Source: Anaerolineae bacterium
Lineage (GTDB): Bacteria > Chloroflexota > Anaerolineae > Anaerolineales > Villigracilaceae
DNA length: 12,444 nt
Reading direction: 5' to 3'
Assembly: GCA_003484265.1 (NCBI GenBank)
Contig: DNDO01000177.1
Coordinates: 1-12,444, forward strand
Shown here: positions 1 through 6,415 of the stretch, piece by piece
How the letters are laid out: each line of letters opens with the position of its first letter
How positions within the stretch are numbered: position 1 is the stretch's first letter
Position numbers and translations under genes: made by a program
The notes under the pieces: generated by a model
Database searches by the model: none
The model's input: the letters and a program-made list of their open reading frames with translations, nothing else
Told to the model about the DNA's origin: nothing

Positions 1-765
1 ATGCCGCCCTGGTCGAATTTGAGTTGGTATTGGAACAATTTTCAATCGAATGCTGAAACCCTTCTTTCTATCACGGCAGCTCCTTTGTTTTTGATGTGCT
101 TGTTATTGACCGGCTTAATTGTCCTTTACGAACAAAAACGACTTGCAGCCGCCATCCTCATATGGATCGCATTCTTCATCCTGTTGGCATCCTCACTGGG
201 GTTATATCCAACACTGGAACGGATGGTTCTTTTCCTGATCCCCCTTGGAATCCTGTTGATCGGTGTGTCTTTGAATTTTATCGGGCAATACCTGCGGCGT
301 TATCAATTATTCTCTGGCGCGGTATTACTAGCCCTTGGCATTTATCTGTTTTGGGGAGCATTCCCGCGGACGGTTGAACAATTTATATCTCCCAAGTACC
401 TTGAGCATATCCGCCCGGCCATGGACTACCTGCAAGGCACATGGCAAGACGGAGACTCAATGTACATCTCGAATGGTGGTGTTCCTGCATTCGAGTATTA
501 CGCGCCCATGTATGGACTTGAAAATGCCACATTTATTTCAGGGGAACGTGATGATTACAGCAAGCCGGAGTCGATCATCAATCGGCTTGAGCCTTTGAAG
601 GGTCAGCAAAGGGTATGGGTGTTAATGTCTCATGTGTACGAAAAGGGGAATTTTAATGAGCATGACTTTCTGGTCGAATTTCTCAAAGAAAACGGGGTGA
701 AGAAGCGTGTCTTTATTGAAACGGGCACATCGGTCTATTTGTATCTGTTTGATCTAAGTCAATGA
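1..765 (+). CDS. C-terminal part of a multi-pass membrane glycosyltransferase-like protein (GT39/mannosyltransferase type), 5' truncated by the window
   Basis: The frame is open from base 1 to a TGA at 763-765. The ATG at base 1 is probably an internal codon, because proteins of this type usually have about 500 residues with 8 or more helices before this region. The 254 visible residues hold about four hydrophobic helices (near residues 28-45, 50-66, 73-95 and 102-120), then a soluble C-terminal domain of about 130 residues. The junction segment around YPTLERMVLFLIPL and the soluble motif GDSMYISNGGVPAFEYYAP resemble the C-terminal part of dolichyl-phosphate-mannose-type (GT39-like) integral membrane glycosyltransferases. 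Such enzymes move a sugar from a lipid-linked donor on the outer face of the membrane. The catalytic N-terminal Asp/Glu loop lies outside the window, so activity cannot be judged. GC content is a little lower than in the genes that follow. The next gene is convergent, so the two are not co-transcribed. The family call is tentative. Confidence 0.6.
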   Translation: MPPWSNLSWYWNNFQSNAETLLSITAAPLFLMCLLLTGLIVLYEQKRLAAAILIWIAFFILLASSLGLYPTLERMVLFLIPLGILLIGVSLNFIGQYLRRYQLFSGAVLLALGIYLFWGAFPRTVEQFISPKYLEHIRPAMDYLQGTWQDGDSMYISNGGVPAFEYYAPMYGLENATFISGERDDYSKPESIINRLEPLKGQQRVWVLMSHVYEKGNFNEHDFLVEFLKENGVKKRVFIETGTSVYLYLFDLSQ

Positions 766-826
766 AGCGGTGTATGTAAAGCAGATAGAGCATCAAACCC
801 TCGCAGATACTTCTTTGAAATAAAAA

Positions 827-846
827 GAGCGGACGATTGTCCGCTC
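827..846 (-). terminator. Rho-independent terminator ending the cell-wall operon
   Basis: An 8-bp perfect stem (GAGCGGAC / GTCCGCTC) closes a 4-nt loop. On the minus strand the stem is followed at once by TTTTT (the A-run 822-826 on the plus strand). It starts 3 nt beyond the stop codon of the 140-residue gene (TTA at 850-852). On the plus strand the stem is followed by CCATTA with no T-tract, so it terminates minus-strand transcription only. No separate terminator is visible for the convergent plus-strand gene ending at 765. Confidence 0.9.
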
Positions 847-849
847 CCA

Positions 850-1272
850 TTACTCTCCCTCACCCGATGCAGTACTCGGCTGGTCTATATCAAGCACCTC
901 GCCATGCACGTTGATGACCACTTTAAAGCCCATCATCCCTAGATACGCGCGCATATCTTCGGGAATACCCGCCTTCATCAGTTGATCGAATTGCTTGTCG
1001 ATGTTCTTTAACTGCTGTTCGATGGCGGCTTTGGTGAAGACATCCTCCTGACCCAACATTTTGGCAGTCTGTTCAGAGATCAGGTCTTCACTGCCTTTCA
1101 TAAGATTCGCGATCTGACCCAGCACCTGTTTATCCACCTGCTCGGCAGGGATGTGACGGCGAAAGCCCGCATCGTCTACAACATAACAGGGCTCATCGCC
1201 CACAAGCGCGGATTCGGCAAGGTTCCCAAATTCATCTGATACGAGACCGGCAAAAAGAGGTTGACGGAGCAT
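850..1272 (-). CDS. Conserved hypothetical protein, 140 aa, last gene of the cell-wall operon
   Basis: This small acidic protein has no signal peptide or membrane helix, so it is probably cytoplasmic. I recognise no named domain. Visible pieces are an N-terminal segment with GLVSDEFGNLAESALVGDEP and YVVDDAGFRRHIPAEQVD, a central helical region rich in Gln, Lys and Leu (about residues 50-100, including ISEQTAKMLGQEDVFTKA and LKNIDKQFDQLMKAGIP), and a C-terminal AYLGMMGFKVVINVHGEVLDID stretch that looks like beta strands. It ends in a short acidic tail. The pattern matches what I recall of conserved hypothetical proteins in Chloroflexota, but no function is known to me. Its ATG shares one base with the TAA of the upstream gene (TAATG), which implies translational coupling. 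The operon terminator follows directly. Real coding is well supported by this coupling and the terminator; function is unknown. Confidence 0.8.
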   Translation of the reverse strand: MLRQPLFAGLVSDEFGNLAESALVGDEPCYVVDDAGFRRHIPAEQVDKQVLGQIANLMKGSEDLISEQTAKMLGQEDVFTKAAIEQQLKNIDKQFDQLMKAGIPEDMRAYLGMMGFKVVINVHGEVLDIDQPSTASGEGE

Positions 1273-1853
1273 TAACTACTCTGCCTGCCTTCCACTGCGG
1301 CAAGTAAAATACCGGCAGCAATGCCGAGGCGCGGGTCGAGCTGGCTCGCAGTGTCCATGCTCATGTCAATATCCAATTCGTAGCGGAAAAGGTTGAAGCG
1401 TTGCTTTAGATCGGCAACCCGCTTTTCGCCAAAGGCAATATCATAGTTCTGAGGCAGCCACGATCCGAGGAGGAAACGGCGCAGAAGCGCAAGTCCCATA
1501 CTGTCCTCAAAAAGCGTCCCCAACTGATTGTCGTTCGCATCCAACACCTGCCACTCATCGCGCAGAAGCGAGCTCCAACCCTTGCGGCGCAACGTCCCGA
1601 TCTTTTGGTTCATCGCGGTATCCACTACATCATATGCCGCTGAAAAATCAATGATCTGGCGCGCCTTGATATTCAGCACTTCATCCGTTTTATTTTCATT
1701 GTTGTAGATGCGGATATCTTCGCGCAGTTTGAACATCTTTTGCTGGCTGAACATCACAAGGTTTCCGTTCGGGTCATAGACACGGAAAGTGCCTGCCAGA
1801 GCGAACACCTGACGTTTGAGCAGGTACTTTTGGAATTGAAAAATTGAATTCAT
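1272..1853 (-). CDS. LURP-one-related / tubby-like beta-barrel protein
   Basis: The protein has 193 residues and no signal peptide. The sequence has the rhythm of the LURP-one-related (LOR) and phospholipid-scramblase-like fold: an N-terminal YLLKRQVFALAGTFRVYDPNGN strand pair, then a lipid-barrel-like series of strands (MFSQQKMFKLREDIRIY, then an IGTLRRKGWSSLLRDEWQVLD motif, then GTLFEDS). It closes with a hydrophobic segment (residues about 150-185) that could be the central helix of such a barrel. In this fold family the barrel encloses a hydrophobic helix; bacterial members mostly lack assigned functions. A Shine-Dalgarno sequence (AGGAG, minus strand of 1858-1862) lies 4 nt before the ATG. 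The gap to the upstream transpeptidase gene is 34 nt, and the stop overlaps the next start by one base. A link with envelope work is inferred from the neighbours only. The family call rests on motif style rather than a profile search. Confidence 0.7.
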   Translation of the reverse strand: MNSIFQFQKYLLKRQVFALAGTFRVYDPNGNLVMFSQQKMFKLREDIRIYNNENKTDEVLNIKARQIIDFSAAYDVVDTAMNQKIGTLRRKGWSSLLRDEWQVLDANDNQLGTLFEDSMGLALLRRFLLGSWLPQNYDIAFGEKRVADLKQRFNLFRYELDIDMSMDTASQLDPRLGIAAGILLAAVEGRQSS

Positions 1854-1887
1854 GATTCTCCTATGTGTGGTGATTTGTCGTTATGAA

Positions 1888-2913
1888 TCAGATGACCTGT
1901 ACTCGCGTACCTTCGCCCGGCAAATGGACATAATCCGCATCCGCTGGGACGTTGGGCAGGGTCCAGCGATAAAGGAATTTTGCGTCACCTGGAAGCAGAT
2001 TCACACAACCGTGACTGCGCGGACGACCATAGTCGTTATGCCAATAGGTTCCGTGGAACGCATGACCCGCGCCGGTAAAGAAAGAACACCACGGCACACC
2101 GGGCAGGTTATAGATGTTCTCGATCGCGTCACCCTGATTCGTCATATGCACGGCTGGCCCCTTGTGATATGTACGGAATTCACCCTTGGGTGTTTCAGTC
2201 CCCTTTGAGCCGGACGAACAGCGTTGTGAGAAGACCATTTTATCGCCCTCGAACGCAGTGACCATCTGGGTCTCCCGCTCGACAACGATCAGTTTGTCAT
2301 CACCCGGCACTTCCGGGGACAGCAGTGTTAATTCATCGTTGGGGATCAGCCGCATGTCATGAGAGGAGACGTAGAAATATTTTTTCAATTCACTGTCGTA
2401 TATCTGGTACCAGATGCTTTTCTCTTCGCGCGTGACCACGACTTTTTTGACCCAGTGTGTGCTTCCGTAATAGACACGATATCCGCGTTTTGCATACACA
2501 TACGGATCGACCTTTGTGTCGCTAAACGGGACAGTGATCTCGCCGACCTGCCCGTTTGCTGGAACACTGAAGATCGGCTTCTGATATTTCGTTTCAACAG
2601 GAAGCACCAAGCCGGAATAAGTGTAACCTTCGTTGTTAAGCCGGTACCAGACAGTATTGAACGGATTCCCCTCATCCCCGTTCTCTTCGATGCCGGTTAC
2701 ATCAGCCACCTGATCCTTGCCAAAGAGATGGATTTGGTTGGCGAGAAACGAGGGTGCATCATAAAGCGGGACCCCGCTGATGGTCATCAGACCTTGTGTG
2801 ACGTTAGACGCGGCTAGAGCGCGGTCAAGCTTCAGGTCGCTTAAAGCAAAAGCGAGGGTACCGGTGGTCGCCAGTTTCAGAAAATCGCGGCGGGAGATTT
2901 GATGATTAAGCAT
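1888..2913 (-). CDS. Tat-exported L,D-transpeptidase (YkuD domain) with SH3-like N-terminal region, copy 1
   Basis: L,D-transpeptidases make 3-3 peptidoglycan cross-links, or attach or exchange groups at meso-diaminopimelate, using a catalytic Cys. This 341-residue protein begins with a textbook twin-arginine signal (SRRDFLK, residues 7-13), a hydrophobic stretch and a possible cleavage site at ALA/A (32-35). Residues about 45-190 look like SH3-like repeats (VWYRLNNEGYTYSG near 88-101; IWYQIYDSELKKYFYV near 168-182). The YkuD domain covers about 205-341, with the motif H287-G288 and S300-H301-G302-C303-V304-N305. The H-to-C distance of 16 equals that of Bacillus subtilis YkuD. Two further cysteines (232, 276) lie in the catalytic domain. 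It sits fifth in the operon, 28 nt after copy 2. No Shine-Dalgarno sequence precedes the ATG, but a TACACT -10-like box lies 7 nt upstream. Family and activity are well supported; the exact substrate is unknown. Confidence 0.92.
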   Translation of the reverse strand: MLNHQISRRDFLKLATTGTLAFALSDLKLDRALAASNVTQGLMTISGVPLYDAPSFLANQIHLFGKDQVADVTGIEENGDEGNPFNTVWYRLNNEGYTYSGLVLPVETKYQKPIFSVPANGQVGEITVPFSDTKVDPYVYAKRGYRVYYGSTHWVKKVVVTREEKSIWYQIYDSELKKYFYVSSHDMRLIPNDELTLLSPEVPGDDKLIVVERETQMVTAFEGDKMVFSQRCSSGSKGTETPKGEFRTYHKGPAVHMTNQGDAIENIYNLPGVPWCSFFTGAGHAFHGTYWHNDYGRPRSHGCVNLLPGDAKFLYRWTLPNVPADADYVHLPGEGTRVQVI

Positions 2914-2920
2914 AGGAAGT

Positions 2921-2926
2921 AGTGTA
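2921..2926 (-). promoter_or_regulatory. Possible internal -10 box placing transcription start at or near the ATG of L,D-transpeptidase copy 1
   Basis: On the minus strand TACACT is followed by 7 nt (ACTTCCT) and then the ATG at 2913. No Shine-Dalgarno sequence exists in that spacer. The same layout, a TAnnnT box 6-7 nt before a start codon without a ribosome-binding site, occurs before the amidase gene and the 596-residue TPR gene. In Actinobacteria and Deinococcus-Thermus this layout marks leaderless transcripts; applying it here is inference. No good -35 element is visible at the expected distance. Confidence 0.35.
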
Positions 2927-2941
2927 ACAGCAGGATATTAT

Positions 2942-3967
2942 TTATTCCTTAATATCAACCTGCGTCCCAACATATCCGTAAACCAGTGTTTTTTCCGGCG
3001 GGACAATGGGAGTCGTCCAACGGTAGAGCCATTTGGCGGCTTGCGGCGTCAGGTTGATACATCCATGACTGCGCGGACGGCCGTAGTCGTTGTGCCAGTA
3101 AGTGCCGTGGAATGAGATACCGTTCTCTTTGATATAGGTCACCCAGGGGACGCCGGGCAGGTCAAAGCCGCTGGAGGCGAGGTCGCCTGCCGCCATGTGA
3201 CGCGTGGGGCGTTTATGGAAGGTAATGTAATCTCCAGTCGGTGTCGTGTAGGTGCCGCTTCGCAAGCGTCCGCCTGTGGCGGTACGGGTGGCATAAACCA
3301 GTCTTTCACGTTCGTACGCCAGCACAAGTTGGTCGTCCAACCGCACTTCGACCCGTTTATCCTTGTCGGGAATGTCCGTCGAAAGCGGGGCAAGTTCATC
3401 GTCCGGTAAAAGGCGGATGTGTTCACCGCGCACGAAATATTGCTGCTCATATTTATCGTCGAGCAAAGCGTACCAGATACTTCCATCAGGGAGGACGGCG
3501 CTGGCAGTAACCCAATGAACGGTTTCATAGTACATGCGATAGATCACTTCTGCATTTGGATCGGGTTCCAAATGCGCATCGGTATATGGGACGCTGACCT
3601 CGCCCAATGCTCCATCAAGGGAGATCAACTTCGGTGCGTTCAGAACCGTACTCACAGGCTGGATACTGCCCGAGTAAACATACCCGCCATCTTCGACTTC
3701 GTACCATACGCGGTTATACGCGGACTCGTCGTTGCTGATGGTGGTGTTGGTGATACGCAGGATGAGATCGTGCCAGTATAGTTTTTTTCGTTTGGATTTT
3801 CGATCAGGCTCATCATATGACCAGAGGATTCGGTCGATGACTCGTCCTTGCAGGGTATCGAATATGTCTGGCAACCGACTCAATGAAATGTCTGGCAGGA
3901 ACATCCCCATCAAACCATAACTGCTTAACTTTAGGAAATCGCGCCGGGAAATATTTGTCTTGCTCAT
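2942..3967 (-). CDS. Tat-signal L,D-transpeptidase (YkuD domain) with SH3-like N-terminal region, copy 2
   Basis: This is a diverged tandem paralogue of the next downstream gene. Both have 341 residues and identical numbering of the active site (H287, S300-H301-G302-C303-I304-N305). The N-terminus carries SRRDFLK (residues 7-13) followed by a hydrophobic segment. No clear AxA cleavage site is visible, so the Tat signal may stay as a membrane anchor. SH3-like elements include VWYEVEDGGYVYSG (88-101), an MYYETVHWV piece near 145-153 and IWYALLDDKYEQQYFV (164-179). The C-terminal YkuD domain starts near residue 203. It lacks the two extra cysteines of copy 1. The expected role is extracytoplasmic 3-3 cross-linking of peptidoglycan. 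It lies 33 nt after the upstream gene; this gap holds a perfect 7-bp-arm palindrome and no normally spaced Shine-Dalgarno sequence. Family assignment is firm. Confidence 0.92.
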   Translation of the reverse strand: MSKTNISRRDFLKLSSYGLMGMFLPDISLSRLPDIFDTLQGRVIDRILWSYDEPDRKSKRKKLYWHDLILRITNTTISNDESAYNRVWYEVEDGGYVYSGSIQPVSTVLNAPKLISLDGALGEVSVPYTDAHLEPDPNAEVIYRMYYETVHWVTASAVLPDGSIWYALLDDKYEQQYFVRGEHIRLLPDDELAPLSTDIPDKDKRVEVRLDDQLVLAYERERLVYATRTATGGRLRSGTYTTPTGDYITFHKRPTRHMAAGDLASSGFDLPGVPWVTYIKENGISFHGTYWHNDYGRPRSHGCINLTPQAAKWLYRWTTPIVPPEKTLVYGYVGTQVDIKE

Positions 3968-3976
3968 TGATTATTC

Positions 3977-3991
3977 AGGTGACAGTCACCT
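3977..3991. repeat. Perfect palindrome (7-bp arms, 1-nt centre) between two L,D-transpeptidase genes
   Basis: AGGTGAC-A-GTCACCT lies in the 33-nt gap (3968-4000) between the stop of the 273-residue transpeptidase gene and the start of copy 2. As RNA it could fold as AGGTG/CACCT with a 5-nt loop. The minus-strand GAGGTGA part resembles a Shine-Dalgarno sequence but is about 20 nt from the ATG, too far unless the hairpin shortens the distance. There is no T-tract, so it is not an intrinsic terminator. It could be an operator, a translational element or a dispersed repeat. Confidence 0.75.
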
Positions 3992-4000
3992 CGTAATGAA

Positions 4001-4822
4001 CTAATAATGCACATTCACCAGGGTGCCTATGGAAGCCCAGTTATACAGCCACCCGGCGTCATCAATAGTGAGATTAACGCATCCGTGACTCATGGGCGTG
4101 CCAAAGTTATTGTGCCAGTACGTGCCGTGCAGACCGTAACTCCCGTGAAAATACATGATGTAAGGTACATCAGGCAGGTAATAACCGGGACCGGACATTT
4201 TATTGGCACGATACTTCACATAAATATTGAATTGACCGGTGACCGTCGGTGTGAGCCATGTGCCGGTAGAGACAATGAATGAGTTAACAACTGTATCCCC
4301 TTCGTAGGCATACACGCGCTGGTTGGTGAGGTCGACATCGATCCAGCGCGTGCCGTTGCCGCTGTATGCGACGGCAGGCTTGGGGGCAGACGGCGGAGGC
4401 GGGATGTACTCGCTGGTGGGCGTGTTCGGCACGATTTCCATCGCCATCTGGCCGGGAGTCTCGGTTGCTTCGGGAATGATGATCGGCGCTTCGGTCGGAA
4501 CAGATGTAGGAGCGTCTAGTACCGCAGGCGCCGGATCATCTGACGGAGTTGATGACGGCTCAACCAGCGGCATGGGCGTATCCGCAGTTTGCGGCGCGAG
4601 TGCGCTGATATCAAAGGCATTTGCAAGGGGCTTGGCTATCTCAACCCTTGCCCAATGAACTTCCTCCTGAACAGGCGCCGGCGCACTGCCGGTGATCGAT
4701 GCAAAAGCAGGGTTGTTTACAGCCGTCCATGCGGCGATGCCGAACACCGCGCAGACCAACACACCTATCACGCCAAGTGTGAGAAATAATCGGGTATTGT
4801 TCTTTCTGGTCTGTGGCTTCAT
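4001..4822 (-). CDS. Membrane-anchored L,D-transpeptidase with Pro/Thr-rich linker (canonical SHGC active site)
   Basis: The protein has 273 residues. A short basic N-terminus (MKPQTRKNNTR) precedes one hydrophobic helix (about 12-35) that acts as an uncleaved anchor or Sec signal. Residues about 40-150 form a Pro/Thr/Ala-rich linker. The YkuD domain occupies about 157-273, with TGTWLTPTVTGQFNIYVK (186-203), H232-G233 and S245-H246-G247-C248-V249-N250. The H-to-C distance is 16, as in typical family members. The protein should act outside the membrane, cross-linking or modifying peptidoglycan stem peptides. Inside the linker two short blocks, VHWARVEIAKP (55-65) and TETPGQMAMEIVPNTP (120-135), reappear in the adjacent upstream paralogue although the rest of the linkers differ. 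A Shine-Dalgarno sequence (AAGGA) lies 7 nt before the ATG, and the upstream gene ends 27 nt away. Family call is firm. Confidence 0.92.
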   Translation of the reverse strand: MKPQTRKNNTRLFLTLGVIGVLVCAVFGIAAWTAVNNPAFASITGSAPAPVQEEVHWARVEIAKPLANAFDISALAPQTADTPMPLVEPSSTPSDDPAPAVLDAPTSVPTEAPIIIPEATETPGQMAMEIVPNTPTSEYIPPPPSAPKPAVAYSGNGTRWIDVDLTNQRVYAYEGDTVVNSFIVSTGTWLTPTVTGQFNIYVKYRANKMSGPGYYLPDVPYIMYFHGSYGLHGTYWHNNFGTPMSHGCVNLTIDDAGWLYNWASIGTLVNVHY

Positions 4823-4849
4823 AGCGGTTTCCTTATCATTTGACGCGCT

Positions 4850-5638
4850 TTACCATTGAATTTCTACTGTCGTGCCGATCTCAGCCCAATGATACAACAA
4901 ACTGGACTCGTATGAGCCTAGAACCACGCACCCGTACGAAACCGGTCTGCCGAGGTAACCCTCCCATAACGTTGCGCCGCTGGGAAGGATGGGCAGGGCA
5001 TGGATTCCGTTCTCCAAACCGCCCGCCCAATAGATACCCAACCAGTTCGGCATCCAGATATTCCACGTTGCGCCGTAGGCATTGGGTATCTTGCTTTGGA
5101 CGGCAAAGTTTCCGACCGCCGTCGCATTGTTGATGCCGGTCGAGGCGACGAAACTATAGGTGAGCGTATCGCCGTCATAAACGTACATATGTTGGTCTGA
5201 TATGTCCACGAGGATGTACTTGGAGCCGGCATATGCATAGGAAGGCGCGTCAGCGGCATAGGCGGGTTGTGTCGGCGCTACATAAACCGGCGCAGGTGTA
5301 TTTTCAAGGACTTCCATCACCATCTCGCCCGGTGATTCTGTTTCGGTCGGCATGGGAGTAACTGTATCAATTGCACTTGGAGTCGCCAGTTCTTCATCCA
5401 TAAACGCCGGTTCATCGAGCGCTGTTCCAGTGGGGACGATAGCGGCGGTCTTTGCAGGCTTGGCAATCTCCACATAGGACCAGGTGTAATCCTGTACTGG
5501 AGTGGGTGTTGTAAAAAAGGAGGCGCTCACAGGCGAGACCATGAACCAGAACACAGCCAGGATCGAGCCTGCGAATGCAAGAGGCAATCCAACGATAAGG
5601 AAGAGGCGAAACTGTCCCTTTGATAAAAGTGTTTTCAT
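4850..5638 (-). CDS. Membrane-anchored L,D-transpeptidase variant with SYGC active-site motif
   Basis: This 262-residue protein has the layout of its downstream neighbour: one N-terminal hydrophobic helix (about 11-36), a Pro/Thr-rich linker, and a YkuD-type domain from about residue 138. It keeps the beta-strand pattern KYILVDISDQHMYVYDGD and a catalytic Cys at 237. The usual SHGCxN/R motif is replaced by S234-Y235-G236-C237-V238-V239-L240. The upstream His (H213, in GIHALP) is 24 residues before the Cys instead of 16, a net insertion of 8 (around PILPSGATLWEG). Bacillus subtilis YkuD has Lys in the Tyr235 position, so loss of that His need not abolish activity. I recall similar SYGC proteins in Chloroflexota, so this may be a subfamily with different substrate choice. 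The ATG overlaps the TGA of the amidase gene by 4 nt (ATGA) with no Shine-Dalgarno sequence, indicating coupled translation. Confidence 0.87.
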   Translation of the reverse strand: MKTLLSKGQFRLFLIVGLPLAFAGSILAVFWFMVSPVSASFFTTPTPVQDYTWSYVEIAKPAKTAAIVPTGTALDEPAFMDEELATPSAIDTVTPMPTETESPGEMVMEVLENTPAPVYVAPTQPAYAADAPSYAYAGSKYILVDISDQHMYVYDGDTLTYSFVASTGINNATAVGNFAVQSKIPNAYGATWNIWMPNWLGIYWAGGLENGIHALPILPSGATLWEGYLGRPVSYGCVVLGSYESSLLYHWAEIGTTVEIQW

Positions 5639-6408
5639 GGGGAGATTCCGGGGACGGGCGTCGGTACGATGTTCTCGTTATTCGCGAAACAAAGGATGCC
5701 GTCAACAACCCCGGCCGCAACGCGGTCAGTTTGCTTCGTGAGGAGTTCGCGGTCGAGGTTGAGAAATCCTGTTTCGATGATGGCGGCGACAGTGCTGGGG
5801 TCGATCTCGCGGAAGGCATGGTATTCGCGCATATCGCTTGTGATGCTCCCGGCATGGAAGGTCAACCCGGTCATGCTTTGATAGCGGTCCACGAGACAGG
5901 CGGTAAGGCGGTTGGCGCGGTTGAGGTCGGGCGTGTTGAGCGCGGCGGCGACTTTGAACCCAGTGGCTTGATCATTGACGTACTCGCATGAATCATTATG
6001 GATGGAGATGATGGCAAGTGCACGATATCCATTGAGACGGGAATCGAACTCGCGTAACAGGTCAACCTGATACCCCCTCTCGATCAATTTCTGTTGGACG
6101 ATTGCCGCGATCTCGAGATTTACATCCGCCTCTGTGAGCGTAACCTCGCCATTCCCATCCACACAGACCGCGCCTGAGTCGTTGCCGGCATGACCGGATA
6201 CGATACCGATGCGCAGCTGCGGCTGTGAGACAATCGGTGCGCCGTCCACCGGGCGGGGCGTGAGGATGATGCTGAGCCGGTTATAAAAGTCGCCGGATGC
6301 CAGTCCGCGCGAGGGGAGCGCGGTGAATAGCGTTGCCAATAATATGGCAACACCGACCGTCGATTGCAAAGCACGGACAGAACGATGCTTTTTTGGTGTC
6401 GAATCCAT
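5635..6408 (-). CDS. N-acetylmuramoyl-L-alanine amidase (Amidase_3 family), first gene of the cell-wall operon
   Basis: Amidase_3 enzymes are zinc hydrolases that cut the bond between N-acetylmuramic acid and L-Ala of the stem peptide. From the ATG at 6408 the protein has 257 residues: a basic N-terminus, a hydrophobic signal or anchor (about 14-33), a short linker, and the catalytic domain (about 66-240). Zinc ligands visible are H73 (SGHAGNDSGAV), E93 (TEADVNLEI) and H137 (SIHNDS). The catalytic Glu is E212 in IIETGFLNL. The domain ends with a short Pro-rich tail (VPTPVPGISP). The frame is open upstream to another ATG at 6450, but that start would put 14 hydrophobic residues before the basic signal-peptide start, so 6408 is preferred. 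A TACAAT box 7 nt before it, with no Shine-Dalgarno sequence, suggests a leaderless or nearly leaderless mRNA. No SPOR, LysM or SH3 cell-wall-binding domain is present. The stop overlaps the next start (ATGA). Confidence 0.93.
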   Translation of the reverse strand: MDSTPKKHRSVRALQSTVGVAILLATLFTALPSRGLASGDFYNRLSIILTPRPVDGAPIVSQPQLRIGIVSGHAGNDSGAVCVDGNGEVTLTEADVNLEIAAIVQQKLIERGYQVDLLREFDSRLNGYRALAIISIHNDSCEYVNDQATGFKVAAALNTPDLNRANRLTACLVDRYQSMTGLTFHAGSITSDMREYHAFREIDPSTVAAIIETGFLNLDRELLTKQTDRVAAGVVDGILCFANNENIVPTPVPGISP

Positions 6409-6415
6409 AACGAAT

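Noticed and set aside
766..826. Possible small gene or RNA between the glycosyltransferase-like gene and the operon terminator
   Set aside because: There is no start with a ribosome-binding site and no stable hairpin; it looks like plain 3' flank.
827..846. Hairpin as a bidirectional terminator for both convergent genes
   Set aside because: The T-tract exists only on the minus-strand side; the plus-strand side continues with CCATTA.
4323..4658. Plus-strand open frame of 111 codons, Gly/Ser/Val-rich
   Set aside because: It is the complement of the Pro/Thr/Ala-rich linker of a transpeptidase; low-complexity linker DNA keeps the opposite strand open.
4850..5638. SYGC transpeptidase as a pseudogene
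   Set aside because: The frame is intact, start-stop coupling with the amidase is preserved, and the catalytic Cys and an upstream His remain. The changed position is Lys in B. subtilis YkuD, so inactivity cannot be assumed.
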